A stretch of 64,000 bases of DNA from Hanleya hanleyi (taxonomy: Eukaryota > Mollusca > Polyplacophora > Lepidopleurida > Hanleyidae), in the NCBI GenBank assembly GCA_036873755.1, contig JAVTVY010047843.1, positions 124,001 through 188,000 on the forward strand. Direction: 5' to 3'. This document shows positions 22,349 through 34,399 of this stretch, piece by piece. The notes under the pieces are model-generated. The model saw only the letters and a program-made list of their open reading frames with translations, searched no databases and was not told where the DNA came from. A program made the translations under genes and the position numbers. How positions within the stretch are numbered: position 1 is the stretch's first letter; each line of letters begins with the position of its first letter.

Positions 22349-24795
22349 TGTAACGAAAGTGCAGAATGACAGCGACCCCTTGGGATCCCCTTTAATCAGC
22401 CACTGCTTGTGTTCTGACACGTGACTACTGTGAAATCGAAAGTTACATTGTGTTTATGTGTGCGGTTGACTTACCTGATGGAATTCAACGCTGTAATTTT
22501 CCTGGAATGAACTATAATAATCCGGGGGACAGAGAATGCCTCGAAACCCCGGCGAAGTTATCTCAAACGACCAGTCTGGACGGTGGAAGGGACTCTGGTA
22601 AGCCCACTCGCTTCGCTGAAAATGACGTCAGTCAGGAATGCGGAAGTCGATTTCGGTGAATATGTAGATGAGGGACAGTGAACTTTGCGGTCCTCATATG
22701 AATTAACTAGAGGGAGTTGGAAGCTGAGATTTACCAGTTATGTCCGTTATGAATTATGGTTTGTTCCTCCATAGCCATATTTATCCAGCGAAGTCCAGAT
22801 AAACTGATCGGGAAATGTTGTAAGTGACAATAAAGAGGGCGCTGTCATCTTCGACGACGTGTTTCTGCCTTTATCCGCAGAAGAGCGGTAGCCCTATATA
22901 AGCCGGACCCGAGCTGAAACGAGGCAGACCAGCAGAAACATCGAGGTGAGAGCACACGCCAAATCTATTGGGGAGAAGAAATCCAATACATTGCCGGGCC
23001 GGAGAAAGGCCGCCGCCGAATTGGAGAACTACTGCCGCCGAATTTGTGCCGCCGCCGAATTTGTGCCGCCGCCGGGCCGGGACCAGGCCGCCGAATATTA
23101 TAGCATCATCATTGCATACATTTACACACACTTACATTCACATGTCCGGGCCGTGTTTACTCTACTTCGATCTCTATTCGGCATCAACCGTAATGCACAG
23201 TTGAACGAATATTGCGCTGGAAGTTAAGAGTATAGACGCTTATCGCCAATGGTTATTCTTATTCTCTACCGTACGCCAGTACGGGCTCAGCTCTGGGAAT
23301 TAACTAACGGCGTTAGAGTCGATAGCATAGCCATACATTAGCCGCATCTCTCTTTGCTTTCAACCGTATCGCACAGTTGTTCAAAGATTGCGCTGTGGTT
23401 CGTGTATCTATTAAGCTGTATCTGGTAAGGGATGCGAGTCCCTGTGAAGAAGATATAGCTAAAACATATCATACACAGTTCCTACATAAACAATTATTCA
23501 TGCACACATGTACTTAAACCACAACCCACGGGTTGAAATACATTCACGCCAACACCCACAAGCTATAGGTTCGAGCCTATAGCTTGATATATATACACCT
23601 GCCCAGTCAATCGTACGAGAAACGATTATCCATTCACGCTTCCATAAGCATAGTCTCTCACCACCCTGTACATATATTGAGTAATTCACGGCCAATGATA
23701 GATTACTACTGTCTCATACAGTAGTATATAGAGGGGGAATCCTAGACCTGATGCCCAGCTATTGCGGAGGACCATGCAGTAGTATAGAAGGAGGGTTCCT
23801 ATACCGGTTGACCATACAGTAGTATAGAAGGAGGGTTCCTATACTAGTTGACCATACAGTAGTATAGAAGGAGGGTTCCTATACTAGTTGACCATACAGT
23901 AGTATAGAAGGAGGGTGCCGATTCCAGGTGCCCATACAGTAGGAGGGGTGCTGTCTGCTACTGTGGTGAGCCGTGCAGTTGAATAGTCCTGCGGTGCTAC
24001 AGAGAGACGGGCCGGTGCCGTAGAAGCCTTTGTACTGTGATAGTACTGTCGTGCCCAGGCCGTCCGCATCCATTGACGGTTATCAACGCTTGGAGGGGCT
24101 TAGTCGTGTAAGACGAGACACGACGACGACGAGAAGTCCATACCACCCGAGGGAAGAAGACCGGGGGAAGGAAGACACACGTCGGACATAACCACGGGAG
24201 GGCCAGGTCGTGTAAGACGAGACACGACGCAGTGTTCATCCATACGGGAGTGAACGAAGACCTGGGGAAGGCAGACGTTGGACCTTTCCACGTATATCTG
24301 GGGAAGGACGATAGACGCTGGATCCTACTACAGAGCCCTGGGGAAGGAAGATAGAAGCTGGACCCATCCATGAGAGAACCGGTCGTGACCAGACTGTGGC
24401 TGTGACCAGGCCTGCTCGCGTTATAGCTAGGGCTATATATATTTTGTATATATTTTCTATTGAACTTCGGTTAAAGATAACTATAAGAGTACAGATAATT
24501 CATAGAGTAGGGATCTTCTTTGCAGGGATTATACGCTACCACGATTTGAATCCTGTATACCTGCTCAAAGAATTATATGTCAGTATTGCATTAATTTGCT
24601 TTGGTTGTCATTACAGGTCTTCCTTTCCAACCTCCTTGATCCAGACAAGGTGACAGGTTGAATCGAACTCCCTCGTTGGCCAGGATCAGTGCCCGAGTGC
24701 GTTCCCAGTAGCCTGACAGTTTGTCTTGGGGACCCTGCGCACTCTGTGGATCTGAAACATCCATTATCCCACGTTAAAGAAGTAGAAACGTTTCA
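22349..24795 (+). repeat. 3' LTR (2447 bp)
   Basis: It is nearly identical to the 5' LTR. I counted on the order of ten single-base differences, for example CGCGTG against CACGTG near the start. There are two indels: one extra copy of a short 'gaatttgtgccgccgcc' motif near 23045, and loss of about 150 bp after 23942, starting inside the 40-bp repeats. Confidence 0.93.
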
Positions 24796-24799
24796 CACA

Positions 24800-24940
24800 A
24801 AACGATTGGCATTCAAAGTGGCATTCAAACAAGTGCACCGATATCTATAGTTATGATGCTTTTTTCTGCTTCAGACGGCAATGAGAATGACGTCACAGAA
24901 AAAAACATGTCTATATTAAAGCAAAATGCTATGATTGTGT
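24800..24940 (+). other. Junction sequence between the gypsy element and unit 2
   Basis: Just after the insertion, 'ggcattcaaagtggcattcaaac' resembles the start-of-unit sequence at about 40 and 30895, so the element sits close to a unit boundary. Homology to the body of the unit becomes clear from about 24940. No gene is seen. Confidence 0.4.
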
Positions 24941-25459
24941 TTGGGTACCCTATAATGCCGATTTGCATATTGTTTTTGGCTTGTGTATACTGTCGAAAGA
25001 AACTTTATCAAGAACCTGTCATCAGTCTACAAAAAGGGTGCCTAGAACCGTCCTTAACGATGGTTTAATGTTAATCTGTTTGTAGCAACAATACGAATGG
25101 AGAGTGTGTTAAAAACATTTGGACCTGCCACATGTGATGTACTATCAACGAGAGCATCAAAAACCTAACTGCAGTGGTTCTTCCGACAAAGAACACAAAA
25201 ATAACTTACTGGCAAATAAACGCCATTCTAGTTTATTTAGCTATACCGAACGTATCTTGCAGTGTTTGTGCACAGAAGTAATTTGTCTTCATCAGGGACA
25301 CGCATCTGTGGTATGTTGATATAGGATTGTTGAACACCAGTTGCAATGAAAATAACCGCATGGATGTGTGCGGTTATCTAAAAAACGTTGTTCTCTACAT
25401 GTGATGTACTTCATTACAGATTTCAAATCGAAAAAGGTGATGCAACTTGAATCATACGG

Positions 25460-25669
25460 AATAAGCTGATCAGCGCTATGGTTTTGATATTCTTAGAACA
25501 TTCTGATGTCTTGCTGGCATCATTCAAAACAAATAACCGCTTATGTCATATTGGAAACCAATCTATGTTTATATACAATGTATACTATGATTGCTTTTTT
25601 TGATTTGCTGCTATTGAATTTGGATTAAGTCTTTTGGATTATCCGTATTGAATGACGGACTAGACGCTT
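25460..25669 (+). mobile_element. Penelope-like 3' tail, strongly truncated
   Basis: The segment ends with GAATGACGGACTAGACGCTT at 25669, the same terminus as the copy ending at 60749. The preceding 200 bases match that copy from about 60515. No coding part remains. Confidence 0.6.
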
Positions 25670-26214
25670 GTATTTGTGGTACTTTGTATCTCCTCATTGC
25701 GTGCATTGAAGCTGCCCATTTGGATACCTTAAATGGCGTGGCCTCCAGCAGAAAAAGTGGTTTCCCGCGAGACAGAATATTAGCGGTGGACAGCTTTTAA
25801 TAATACAGGAAAGAAATCCCGCTGAGATTTTCGTCAAATCCGTACCACAGATAAACATTGTGTTATCCATATGAATGTCTAAGTCGTATCCGATTTATTA
25901 ATGTACCTCATTCGCGCTTTATTTATGACTGTACATATCCACAGATTGTTCCTGCATAACACGGTCAGCAGCTGAAGCCACATGGGTACAGAACACAAGT
26001 TTAATCATGTACAGGCTGGTTGGTTGAAACGAATAACAATTCCTGTTTTTAAAGGTCAACCCAAACGGAATTTTTTTTGGTCTAAAAATCCTTAAAAATC
26101 ATAGTTCATACTTCACTTTGTATGAAAAAAATATTGAAAAAATTCTAATCTGATCAGAAACACACGTAATATGGGAGCAAAGTGGGCTTTTCCACACTTT
26201 CACAGCTGGGTTGA

Positions 26215-26222
26215 TGACGTCA
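26215..26222 (+). promoter_or_regulatory. CRE-type palindrome before the P2RX7-like exon
   Basis: TGACGTCA sits 162 bases from the left tip and 37 bases before the ATG at 26259. The flanking CAGCTG and AGGGAAG are shared, inverted, with the right end of the element. Confidence 0.5.
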
Positions 26223-26258
26223 CGCAGGGAAGTTGCCTGAGAAAAAACAGCGGATAAC

Positions 26259-26527
26259 ATGGAAAGCGAGTGCAGTCAGAGCTCCGGTTCAGATGTCGAT
26301 TCGAGCGATATCAGCTGCTTAGATGGAAATATTTTTCGCCAAGAAGATGAAATAGACATAGAGGAGGATGATGACGGGCAAATTAACAGTTGTTTGCAGA
26401 CCAACGGCGGAATTCAGCCCTATCAATTTGAGCCGTACGGCTCCGATTCTGACAGTGACAACCACTCTGACAACGTGGAACTCGACGACGACAGGATTAG
26501 GAGAGGTCGTTTGTTGAATACAGATTG
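26259..26527 (+). CDS. First exon of a P2RX7-like-domain protein (partial)
   Basis: This 90-residue frame is acidic and serine-rich, with two clusters of D/S/E. It ends with the pattern I-Q-P-Y-x-F-E-P-Y, an acidic spacer, then R-x-x-x-N-T-D-W. As I recall it, the same order precedes the cysteine-rich part (W-C-x-C-x-x-C) of proteins with the P2X-purinoceptor-7 C-terminal-like domain, which are expanded in cnidarians and molluscs. A donor site, TG|GTATGC at 26527/26528, splits the tryptophan codon just where the cysteine part should follow. I could not find the next exon within the element. The open frame runs on seven codons past the donor to a stop at 26540. Confidence 0.5.
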
Positions 26528-26540
26528 GTATGCAACTTGA

Positions 26541-27319
26541 CTGGAAACCTTATTATCGTCATCTATAAGACCAAATGTCCATATATTTCAAACTGTATTG
26601 AATGTAGAACGATTCTGTGATGTAACGAACGAGCACATCTGTGTTGTTATTGTTGTTACTGACCGAGGCAGCCTTTTCGAAGGGATAAACTCCGGGATTC
26701 GGCAGTATGGACAGTAAACTGTTGATAACTCTACTGATATACGTCCGACTTGAATTTTGTTTGTTTTCTCATAATCCCCATGAAATACCAGTTTCAGAAT
26801 TATATAGTTTGATAAAAAAACTTTGGACATTCATGGCGAAAAGTAAGCCGTGGTGAGTGGATCGGCATTCACATTTGCTCAATTTTCGACAAATTACCTC
26901 AATTAAATTGAAATCGAATGATATTCCCACAATCTCAAATGTCAAGGGATTATGAAAGTATAATTATCACTTCTGTATCTACAGCCATTCACTCCAATTG
27001 GTGTTTTTTATTTATTTACTTATCAAACGTATATATATTTATGAAAGATCATTTTAGTATTATTATTAAATAGTATATAATTTAGATAATTTATTTGCGT
27101 GAAGTTTGTGCCAACATTTGGCTAAAAACGCATACATAGAATGAATAAAATTGAACATACAAATACAGACATTAAGACACATTGGAACAAATGGTTAAAC
27201 GTGTATATATGAAATAGAGACTCATCCAGTCTAACCTGTAGGTGCTCAAGCAACAAATGCCACGCGAGAGCGAGCAGGGCATGTACAGCCGTCCCCCTGC
27301 CCGAGGCCTCGCTTGCAGG
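26541..27319. other. Interior of the THAP/P2RX7-like transposon without a recognised gene
   Basis: An 80-codon minus-strand frame (26588-26830) resembles nothing I know. The centre (about 26990-27220) is very AT-rich. A second exon of the plus-strand gene or a transposase should lie here if the element were autonomous; none is evident. Confidence 0.4.
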
Positions 27320-27665
27320 CTAGGTTCGTTCAGCCGATGTCCGTGATAGATTCTCCTTGTCCGATTTCTTTGCCGTCACATTCTGATTGTTCTTATGTTT
27401 GATAGTTGGAATAGCTGTTCTCTTTAGTTTTGGTTTGTACCCGAATTCAACTGCTACGCTGTAGATGTCCTCGAATGATGTCTTTCTGTCAAAATGTGCC
27501 GAGCAAATTATACGAGTACTGGCTCGGGCCCTCTTTCCACACTCTCGTGTTGCGTACAAATTTCGTCCAATTTGCAGCGATTTTCTCGTCTTTGGGCCAC
27601 AAATGAATACTAACACCGTCATCTGTAGTAAAACTGCAACCTCCCACTACACAACGTCGCGGCAT
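27320..27665 (-). pseudogene. THAP zinc-finger protein, frameshifted
   Basis: On the minus strand from the ATG at 27665 the product begins M-P-R-R-C, with a second cysteine five residues later. L-W-P, A-N-W-x-K-F-V-R-N-T-R and G-P-S follow, an almost textbook THAP N-terminus (C2CH zinc-dependent DNA binding). The second half of the motif, I-C-S-A-H-F-x-x-x-x-F, is present but in another frame. A one- or two-base indel must therefore lie near 27500-27525. After the finger come about 45 basic residues and a stop at 27320. At roughly 110 residues it would be a THAP-only protein without a catalytic domain. Confidence 0.75.
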
Positions 27666-27772
27666 ATTTAAAAAATGATGCCCCGATACTCCGAAAATCT
27701 CCAGAAATCAGCAGCTACATACGACTGTGGTATACGGCTTTAACATAGAGAATACAAGACGGCTTCCCTCCG

Positions 27773-27780
27773 TGACGTCA
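27773..27780 (-). promoter_or_regulatory. CRE-type palindrome before the THAP frame
   Basis: TGACGTCA lies 151 bases from the right tip and about 108 bases upstream of the THAP start on the minus strand. It mirrors the site at 26215, including adjacent bases. Confidence 0.5.
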
Positions 27781-28059
27781 CAGCTGGAATTGACAGGAGA
27801 GCGATGTTCACCTTTCAAACGGCAATATCTCGCCAACCAGACTGCACAAAATTATGAAAAAAATATCATTATTTTCAGAATCGAAAGGACTATTTTTTAT
27901 ATTTTTGACCTCAGAGCGTTTGGGTTGACCTTTAAGTGATAGCATGCACTGATGGGAAAACACAGCGGCGTGCATATGGGCATGAACTGATATTCTGAAT
28001 ACATTCAACCTAACGATATGCCGCGAGTGGCCGAAGCGAGGGATTTGGCTTAATGTCAC

Positions 28060-28892
28060 ACTCAAGGTTGTTTCACTAATATGGTGACAATGTAGAGCAT
28101 ACAGTACACAATGACAAGTTGGATCTTGCCAAAACCAAGGTTGTCGATACCATCGACAGAAATACTCTTCCCCGAGAGAATCAAACATAGAAGGACCCCG
28201 TGATACAAGAAGTCCTTTCCGGCCTCCAAAGTGAATTCGCTGTTGTTCCAGCAGGCAAGAACCCAAAAATAATACAATATTTATATAACAGTATTTTCGT
28301 TGTTTGAGATTACAGTATCTTAGTTAGCACAGATTCTAGTGCTGAAAATGCGAAATTCGAATCAGCGACCTCCAGAATAAGGCACCTAACCGCCAACACT
28401 ATATGTCGGCGATCAACTCGGTCAACGAGTCTCTCATAAACATAGGAGGTAGTAGAGTCCCAGAGTACCTCTCTGTATTACTATTACCAGGCGTTGGTTA
28501 ATGAGTTGAGTATAGCTATTTCACCTACTTCTGTACCGACTTTCTCCTCAATTGAAATTACTTTGGAGGATATATTCAACAAACAGATGCAGTTTCTCAA
28601 AGAAAGGGGTATTTCCCTTAATACCACTCCTACCGATATACCAAAATTGTACTGGACAACTGATAGGCATAAAACACCATACAAAGCTTTTTTTAAAGCT
28701 GGCTCCAGAAGGTGTACAACAAAACTTTTGTCCACTTTCTTAACAAGAACCCTTCAAACAGTAAAATCATTTTGGAGGAAGTATTGTGCTGCCATATCGG
28801 ATGCATATGGATACTTAAAAAGAATGTTCCTCTCGAATCGAAATCAAGTTGCTTGCCTAATAGTGCAAACGACTCCTGATGTAGAATGGTAG
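28060..28892 (+). pseudogene. Penelope-like RT fragment, N-terminal half (unit 2)
   Basis: The segment 28100-28275 matches 56590-56760, and 28480-28850 matches 56780-57110. The frame from 28494 retains L-E-D-I-F-N, E-R-G-I-S-L, I-P-K-L-Y-W-T and the T-T-K-L-L-S-T-F-L-T-R motif of the RT N-region. It lacks motifs A to C, since homology ends at about 28800. It is interrupted at about 28290-28478 by a tRNA-like insert. The fragment is dead. Confidence 0.75.
28290..28478 (-). mobile_element. Possible tRNA-derived SINE inserted in the RT fragment
   Basis: The segment is absent from the copy at 56560-57110, so it is an insertion. On the minus strand it contains 'ggtcgctgattcgaat', resembling a pol III B box in a tRNA T-loop context, with an A-box-like stretch about 50 bases upstream. 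I do not see a poly(A) or simple-repeat tail. Confidence 0.3.
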
Positions 28893-29718
28893 TCTGCAAA
28901 TGTTTCCGACGTTGAAGTGATAATTCACTGTCGTGGTTCAATGCCCCATGCCCGTTCATTATGCATGTCTAGGTTTCACAAGTTTCCAGGTGTTTTATGT
29001 ATGGATACCATAGCCTACATAGGCATGGCAAAACATTGTGTATGCCTAATAGTGCACATAAGGACTGTTTTATTATAGCCGTGTTGTGACATTGGATGAC
29101 AGCGAAGTATTATTGACCCGAGAATATATTATGCTACAGTTTCCCGGTTATTGGAATAAACAATGGCATAGGTCGAGTTTTCAGATGATGAAGCATCCTT
29201 CGGGAAACTTGATTTGCGATCATCCTTGGAGAATTTTGAGATATATTGTCAAAATGGAATACCTCACGTATAATACTTGTAGCGCTAACATACGGAATAC
29301 TATCCATCGAGGTTGGCGGATCTGCCACAAAGCGAATTTAAATAACAAAGCGGACTTACATAATACCTATAGATGATAAACATTATGTACTTTCAAATAG
29401 AGAGAACATTTAATTATCACGGATATTAGTTCTGACGAACATCACTGTGAACCTTTTTTGTTTCAAATTAGTATACCTTGCGGTTTCTTTGTGTTTCAGG
29501 CCATGCAATTACTTACAAAGATATTATATTCACAGGGGATACGCTACGGAATCGAAACCAAACCTACAAGTGTTGAAAGTGAGTAAGCACATGTGCTAGA
29601 CACTTAGACGGTACATTTAGAATATTTCCTTTCTTCAAATTATGGACAGATAACACCAATAAGAGAGCGATCCAGGAGAGAATGTGTATCCACCGTCACA
29701 ATTAATTCAAAATAATCA

Positions 29719-30140
29719 CTGACCCGATTTTATTTAATTGACCCGATATCTAACCCCGCGACTATTAATTTCAATATCTCGATCTATATCCTTATTATCC
29801 GATCATTTTTAATCCTATATTTTGAACTGTTTTACGGACTATACGCATGCACTTGCGTATGTGATGAATATGCAAAGAAGCTCTGCTGTTAAAAACCGTT
29901 AATTTGACCATAAGCTGACCAGATTTTATATAATCTGCCCGAGATCTAACCCCGAGACTGTTCATTTTAATATCTCGATGTATATCCCGATTATCCGATT
30001 ATTGTTAATCCTGTAATTATTATATTCTTCACTTATGACCTCCATGTTGTTAGGAACTGTTTTATGGTCTATACGCATGCGCTTGCGCGTGTGAAGATTG
30101 TACTAAGAAAAACTGTTGTTAGAAACCGTTAATTTGACCA
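29719..30140 (+). repeat. Two diverged direct repeats of about 206 bp
   Basis: The 'gacccgattttatttaat' block at 29719 recurs as 'gaccagattttatataat' at 29925. Both are followed by 'gatctaacccc-g', 'atatctcgat-tatatcc', 'ctatacgcatgc' and 'ccgttaatttgacca' in the same order. Neither copy codes for protein. Confidence 0.6.
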
Positions 30141-31499
30141 TGTAAGTGCAAATCGTGATACAGAATGATCATTAAAACTTTGAAAAAGTAAGCTGTGAAA
30201 CTAGTTAGCTACAATCAGGCAGCGGAGTTCGTTACTTATTCCTTGATTTTCACTACTCTGCCATACACAAAAACAGTTTTTTCTGAATTTATTTCCCCTG
30301 TCATTACGGTTATTATTTAAAAAATACGTTAGCAATACACCGGATGCGAAATTTCAAGCAAACATTATCCTCCGTTAATAACAATCAATTTTGTTCATTA
30401 TTCTCATTGCATTATTCATTGTAATGATGAACGAATGCAAACTCACCCATGGTGTCAACCACTTAATACAAGCAATATTCATGCACATAGATAAATGCGT
30501 GTTCTGTTATCGTACGCAAGAAGTCAAGTAACGACAGATAAGAAGTATTCAGCAATGATTGTACCGTTTTACACGACGAAACTGGAACCCTGTCTTTGGA
30601 AAACGTCACGAAATCAGACTGTTGCTAACCGCACACATACTATGTTTACCGGAACATTTCCCAGGAAAATGTGTTTATAATTAAACCTCGCAATATGTTG
30701 ACTGTTCATGTGTATATACACTGAAATACAAGATGTAGCAGGTGAATGGTATACGTGTTTGGGAGAAAAACAATCTTGTGCAGGTGAATGGTAAGTTAAT
30801 TATACGATAGACAAATCCCACACCGAACATGTATGTTGGGGCGTGACATTAGGAACGCGTGAATCAACAAATTGATTGACTCATAAAAAGAAAGTGAAAT
30901 TCAACGATAATTAGTTTAGTTACGTAAACATGTTGATCACGCAGAGCTTACACGGAGTAAACGTGTTTGCAATACCTGCATTGGGAATTAGGTTTATTTA
31001 CAAGTGCGGTCAACCAGACCACCAAGAAAGTTCATCTTAGGGCCAATGAACAGCAAATCCATCAGGAGAAAACAACTAGTTATAGGTAAACATGTTTCTT
31101 TCCTCAGCCTGAAATAACTTTACTATCCAGATCATAGACATATGATCTGTCCTTCTAACAGGTATATCCTTAAAGTGACCCATGAGAAAAAAAAGCGTGG
31201 TAGGAAGTTATTATGAATGTTATTATTATGACTGACTATTCATGGAGCTGTATTACTCAAATAATGCACTGAACTTTATCAATATCCCAAGGATCCAGAA
31301 TGACTCACCAGTTAACAAAAACTCTACCATGCAAGCTATTTCATGTTCAAAAATCCATCGTGTATTTCATATGAATACACTAAAATATTCAGCGTCTCCA
31401 GATAAACGCACAAGGATTATACTGGTCATTTTAAACCATCGAACTATATTTATACACCTTGTATAAGATGGTAATCTTGACATTGCATTAACATACTCT

Positions 31500-31690
31500 G
31501 GTGAAGGTACCTAGGTCTAAATATTGAGAGCCGAGAAATGTAAACCTGAACATTGTCACAACACTCGAACGGTTCCTGAATAGTGGCCCTAGCGAGATAG
31601 AGTGAAGTCTACAGACTCGCTGACTGCTTGGATATTGTCAAAATCAAGGTTGAGGCGGACACCATCCGCCATATTGAAAGAAAATATTAT
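31500..31690 (+). pseudogene. Relic of RT N-terminal region (unit 3)
   Basis: It is the counterpart of 540-700, again ending in the stretch encoding a 'R-H-I-x-R' remnant just before the MITE. Stops are frequent. Confidence 0.45.
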
Positions 31691-31694
31691 TTAA

Positions 31695-31940
31695 CCCTAC
31701 TTGGCCTGGCTCGTTTGGGACCTGTCCAGGCCTGGTGTAGAGGGGTGGCATTTAAGAGACTGAAACTTGCCACAATATGCCCTCGGTTCCAGCACCACCA
31801 GAAAATGTAAAAAAGATCCGAGATGGCCGCTTTGATGACGTGGCAGTGAAGTAGTTTTCAAAAAAGACATCTTTGGGGTAGATTTTCCGATCAGATTTTT
31901 CGATTTTTTTAATTTGTTTTTTATTCGAAAAATATTCATG
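31695..31940 (+). mobile_element. piggyBac-like MITE, left part (unit 3)
   Basis: TTAA (31691-31694) is followed by CCCTACTTGGCCTGG, matching the left terminus of the copy at 38954. The right end is missing. It lies in the same position as the fragment at 700-1450, so it was present before the units duplicated. Confidence 0.6.
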
Positions 31941-32199
31941 TAAAATGAGTATAATCTTATGTGAAATACACTAGTTTGCTTACTCTTCCTAGCAGAAAAA
32001 CAGGAAGTTTGAAGAGAAATTACGAAAACTGCGCATATGGTCACCAGTTTAAATTTATCAATGATTCTCTGCTTGCGGGATTATCCAAAAAGGCTCGAAA
32101 TGACCTCAATATGATAAATAACAAAGTCACGGAGGGTCAACTCTAAAGTTTGTTCATTTCGGAGATGATGTAGAGGGTATGGTAGGGATAGAGTAACAA

Positions 32200-34399
32200 G
32201 CGTAGCAAATACTAATAGAGACCCCATTGCTCTAGAAATTCTAGCAACCCCCAAGAGTAAATTCATCAAACACAAATGGTTCCGTAAGGAAGGTGGTATT
32301 TCTCTTCCGATCACTCACGCAGATATACAAAAACTGTGCTAAACACCTAATGCATAAAACACCATACAAAGCAGGATTAGAAGTTGTTCTAGAACTGGTA
32401 TGCCCAAATGTCTGACTACCTTGTTGACACGAGCCTTACATTCAATAATACCACATTTTTAACGAAATTTTGAAAAAAATATACATATCAGCGATGAAGA
32501 TTTGACGATATGAAATTCAGGATGTCCGGTCAACATCATTGAAAATTGTTGGCCGATCATGTAATACAAGAAACTAGCTTGTATTTATGTATATAATTTA
32601 TTGCATGGTGCTCGGAGTTTGGTGCTAATATAATATTGTGAAGTAGGTTTTTGGATCACGGGCTCGGTATTCTTCGTAGACGAGGGTTGGATTATAACTG
32701 TTGAATTCGTACTGAGCTTATGTGGATGTGGCTTGCATATAAGTCGGGGTACTCTACCATACATACTTTTGTTCCACAGATGTCACAAACACATAAATAT
32801 TAGTAATGGGTGAGTGCCTGACACTTGGAAGTTAAAAGCGTCAATAGGAGAACAGATAAAACTAGAAACCACTCCTGGCGATTCTGATAATTACTTACAG
32901 GTATTTCTAAGAATTTCTACCTTGATATGCTCCTCATTTTTCTCGCTTTGATGCACACTAGGCTGAAGTCTTAATATTTAAGCAAAAGGACAAATTGGGT
33001 GAGATCAATGATCTGCAGACGCGGATCTAATCTGAGAATCTAAATATGGATAGGAAGCTTTAGGGATATGAAGATAGCGTGGGCGTTGCAGGGAAAGTCG
33101 GCGTCTTAATAAAGTCGGAAGAGAATTTCAGAGTTGATGAGGTCTACCACTCAGTTATTTACTGCTCAACACATCTCATTACATCCAATGGAAAAGTTCA
33201 GAACAACAATATTGTCTAGGATAATCGTCTTTCACTTTGAAGTGCAATGCATTTCTTAGGTTATTGTTGTAAGCTCTGTTCCGCCAGGAAGCAGGAAATG
33301 ACTAGACCCTCGCTGTTAAAAACATGTGATCAGATGCGTTCGTGCGATAAAGTCAACGTGAAATGGTCTTTTAGAGATAAGTAGAGCTTATGTACCTGTC
33401 CACATGTATAGGACAACAGCAATTCAATAGGCAACATGGACAACGCAACTAATATTCAAACAGTTTTGCCGCGCTGAGCTCTATAATTAAGACCATATTG
33501 AGGCCGAAGTCATAAACTGTTCTCTTATTAACACAACCATATGCAGATGTTTTCAAAAACCGACAATTTTTAAGCCCGTTTTTTTCTCATTTACCACACG
33601 CTATATAGATAATCTTCTCGTTGTGGATGATCGCTAGAGAAATGACACAGTGAAGGATATATATCCACCTTCACTTGATTTGAAGGAAACTACAGGCAGC
33701 CCTAACGGCACATTATATTCAGACTTATATCTCTATAAAAAGGAGAGATGATTACAATTACAATATCGTAAACTATTCCCTCCTGGATAGCAATACTGCA
33801 CAGGGTGTGTACATATCTGTCCTAGTAGCATTTGCTAGATCCTGTACTAAAGTTGTTCATTTTAATCAGCCGAGTCACAAAACAGTATTGTAGAAACTTA
33901 TAAAACAGGGTTATACAAAATGATGAAATGTGCTTATACACAACGAAATACATAGTAAAATACCAGAGTAGTGTGCAAGATCGTTACGTTTCGTAACTTG
34001 TGTCTATTTCGGTTAACCCGAGACTATGGGTCGTATGAACCCATATACTTCAAGATCCTCGAGGTGTAAGTATGAACAGGCACATTCTAAGCGTGACTGG
34101 GATACATCATTCTCTAGACTATCGAAAACGAAAATCATAAGGATCAAGAATCTTGATCAGCGAAATGGATTTGATATATTTGAAGCATCATAATATCTTG
34201 TCGGCATCATTGAAAACTGTTGACCGCTTCTCTCTTGCAAGAAATTAGCTTATGTTTTTGTTTTCCCTTATATGCGTTGTAATGACTGTATATTTTTCCT
34301 TTGGTGCTAATATGGTTAACTGGAGCAAGTCTTCAGATTATCGACGCGGGAATTATTTAATGGGCGACGGCTGAATATTGACTGACGGACAAGAGGCTT
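32200..34399 (+). pseudogene. Penelope-like RT relic (unit 3)
   Basis: It has the same two blocks as unit 1: an N-region block at about 32200-32560 and a C-terminal block plus 3' tail at 33570-34399, separated by about 1 kb of unrelated sequence. Readable remnants include the R-K-E-G-G-I-S-L-P stretch and the thumb region near 33660. The tail ends in a degenerate GGACAAGAGGCTT. Confidence 0.6.

Larger units (their letters stand above)
12877..24795 (+). mobile_element. Ty3/gypsy LTR retrotransposon, recent but pol-defective
   Basis: Two long LTRs (12877-15455 and 22349-24795), both starting TG and ending CA, enclose gag, protease, RT, RNase H and integrase in gypsy order plus a downstream zinc-finger ORF. 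CACA flanks the element on both sides (12873-12876 and 24796-24799). Unit 3 has the unoccupied site with one CACA at about 41457. The element is visibly more GC-rich than its surroundings. The LTRs differ at roughly ten positions plus two indels, so insertion was recent. Pol is nonetheless broken by two frameshifts and a stop codon. RT-RNase H-integrase order and the GPY/F-type tail place it in Metaviridae. Confidence 0.95.
26053..27931. mobile_element. TTAA-flanked DNA transposon carrying THAP and P2RX7-like reading frames
   Basis: The ends are AGGTCAACCCAAACG on the left (26053) and its exact reverse complement on the right (ending 27931), with weaker similarity continuing inward. TTAA flanks both sides (26049-26052 and 27932-27935). 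The surrounding sequence aligns with unit 1 near 8785 without the insert. TTAA duplications with a THAP-type protein recall the Kolobok superfamily; piggyBac also uses TTAA but has no THAP. Two convergent reading frames lie inside. Each end carries the same CAGCTG...TGACGTCACG-AGGGAAG block about 155 bases from the tip (TGACGTCA at 26215 and 27773), so the inverted repeats seem to double as promoters. No DDE transposase is recognisable. Confidence 0.8.
24940..30861 (+). repeat. Unit 2 of the tandem array, shortened
   Basis: From about 24960 ('tttttggcttgtgtatac') the sequence follows unit 1 from about 7165, then 8450-8760, 10240-10320 and finally 12750-12870, ending at about 30861 where unit 3 begins. 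The first half of the unit is missing at its start. A Penelope-like RT fragment (28060-28892) lies in the middle. The array is therefore rearranged rather than a simple triplication. Confidence 0.6.
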
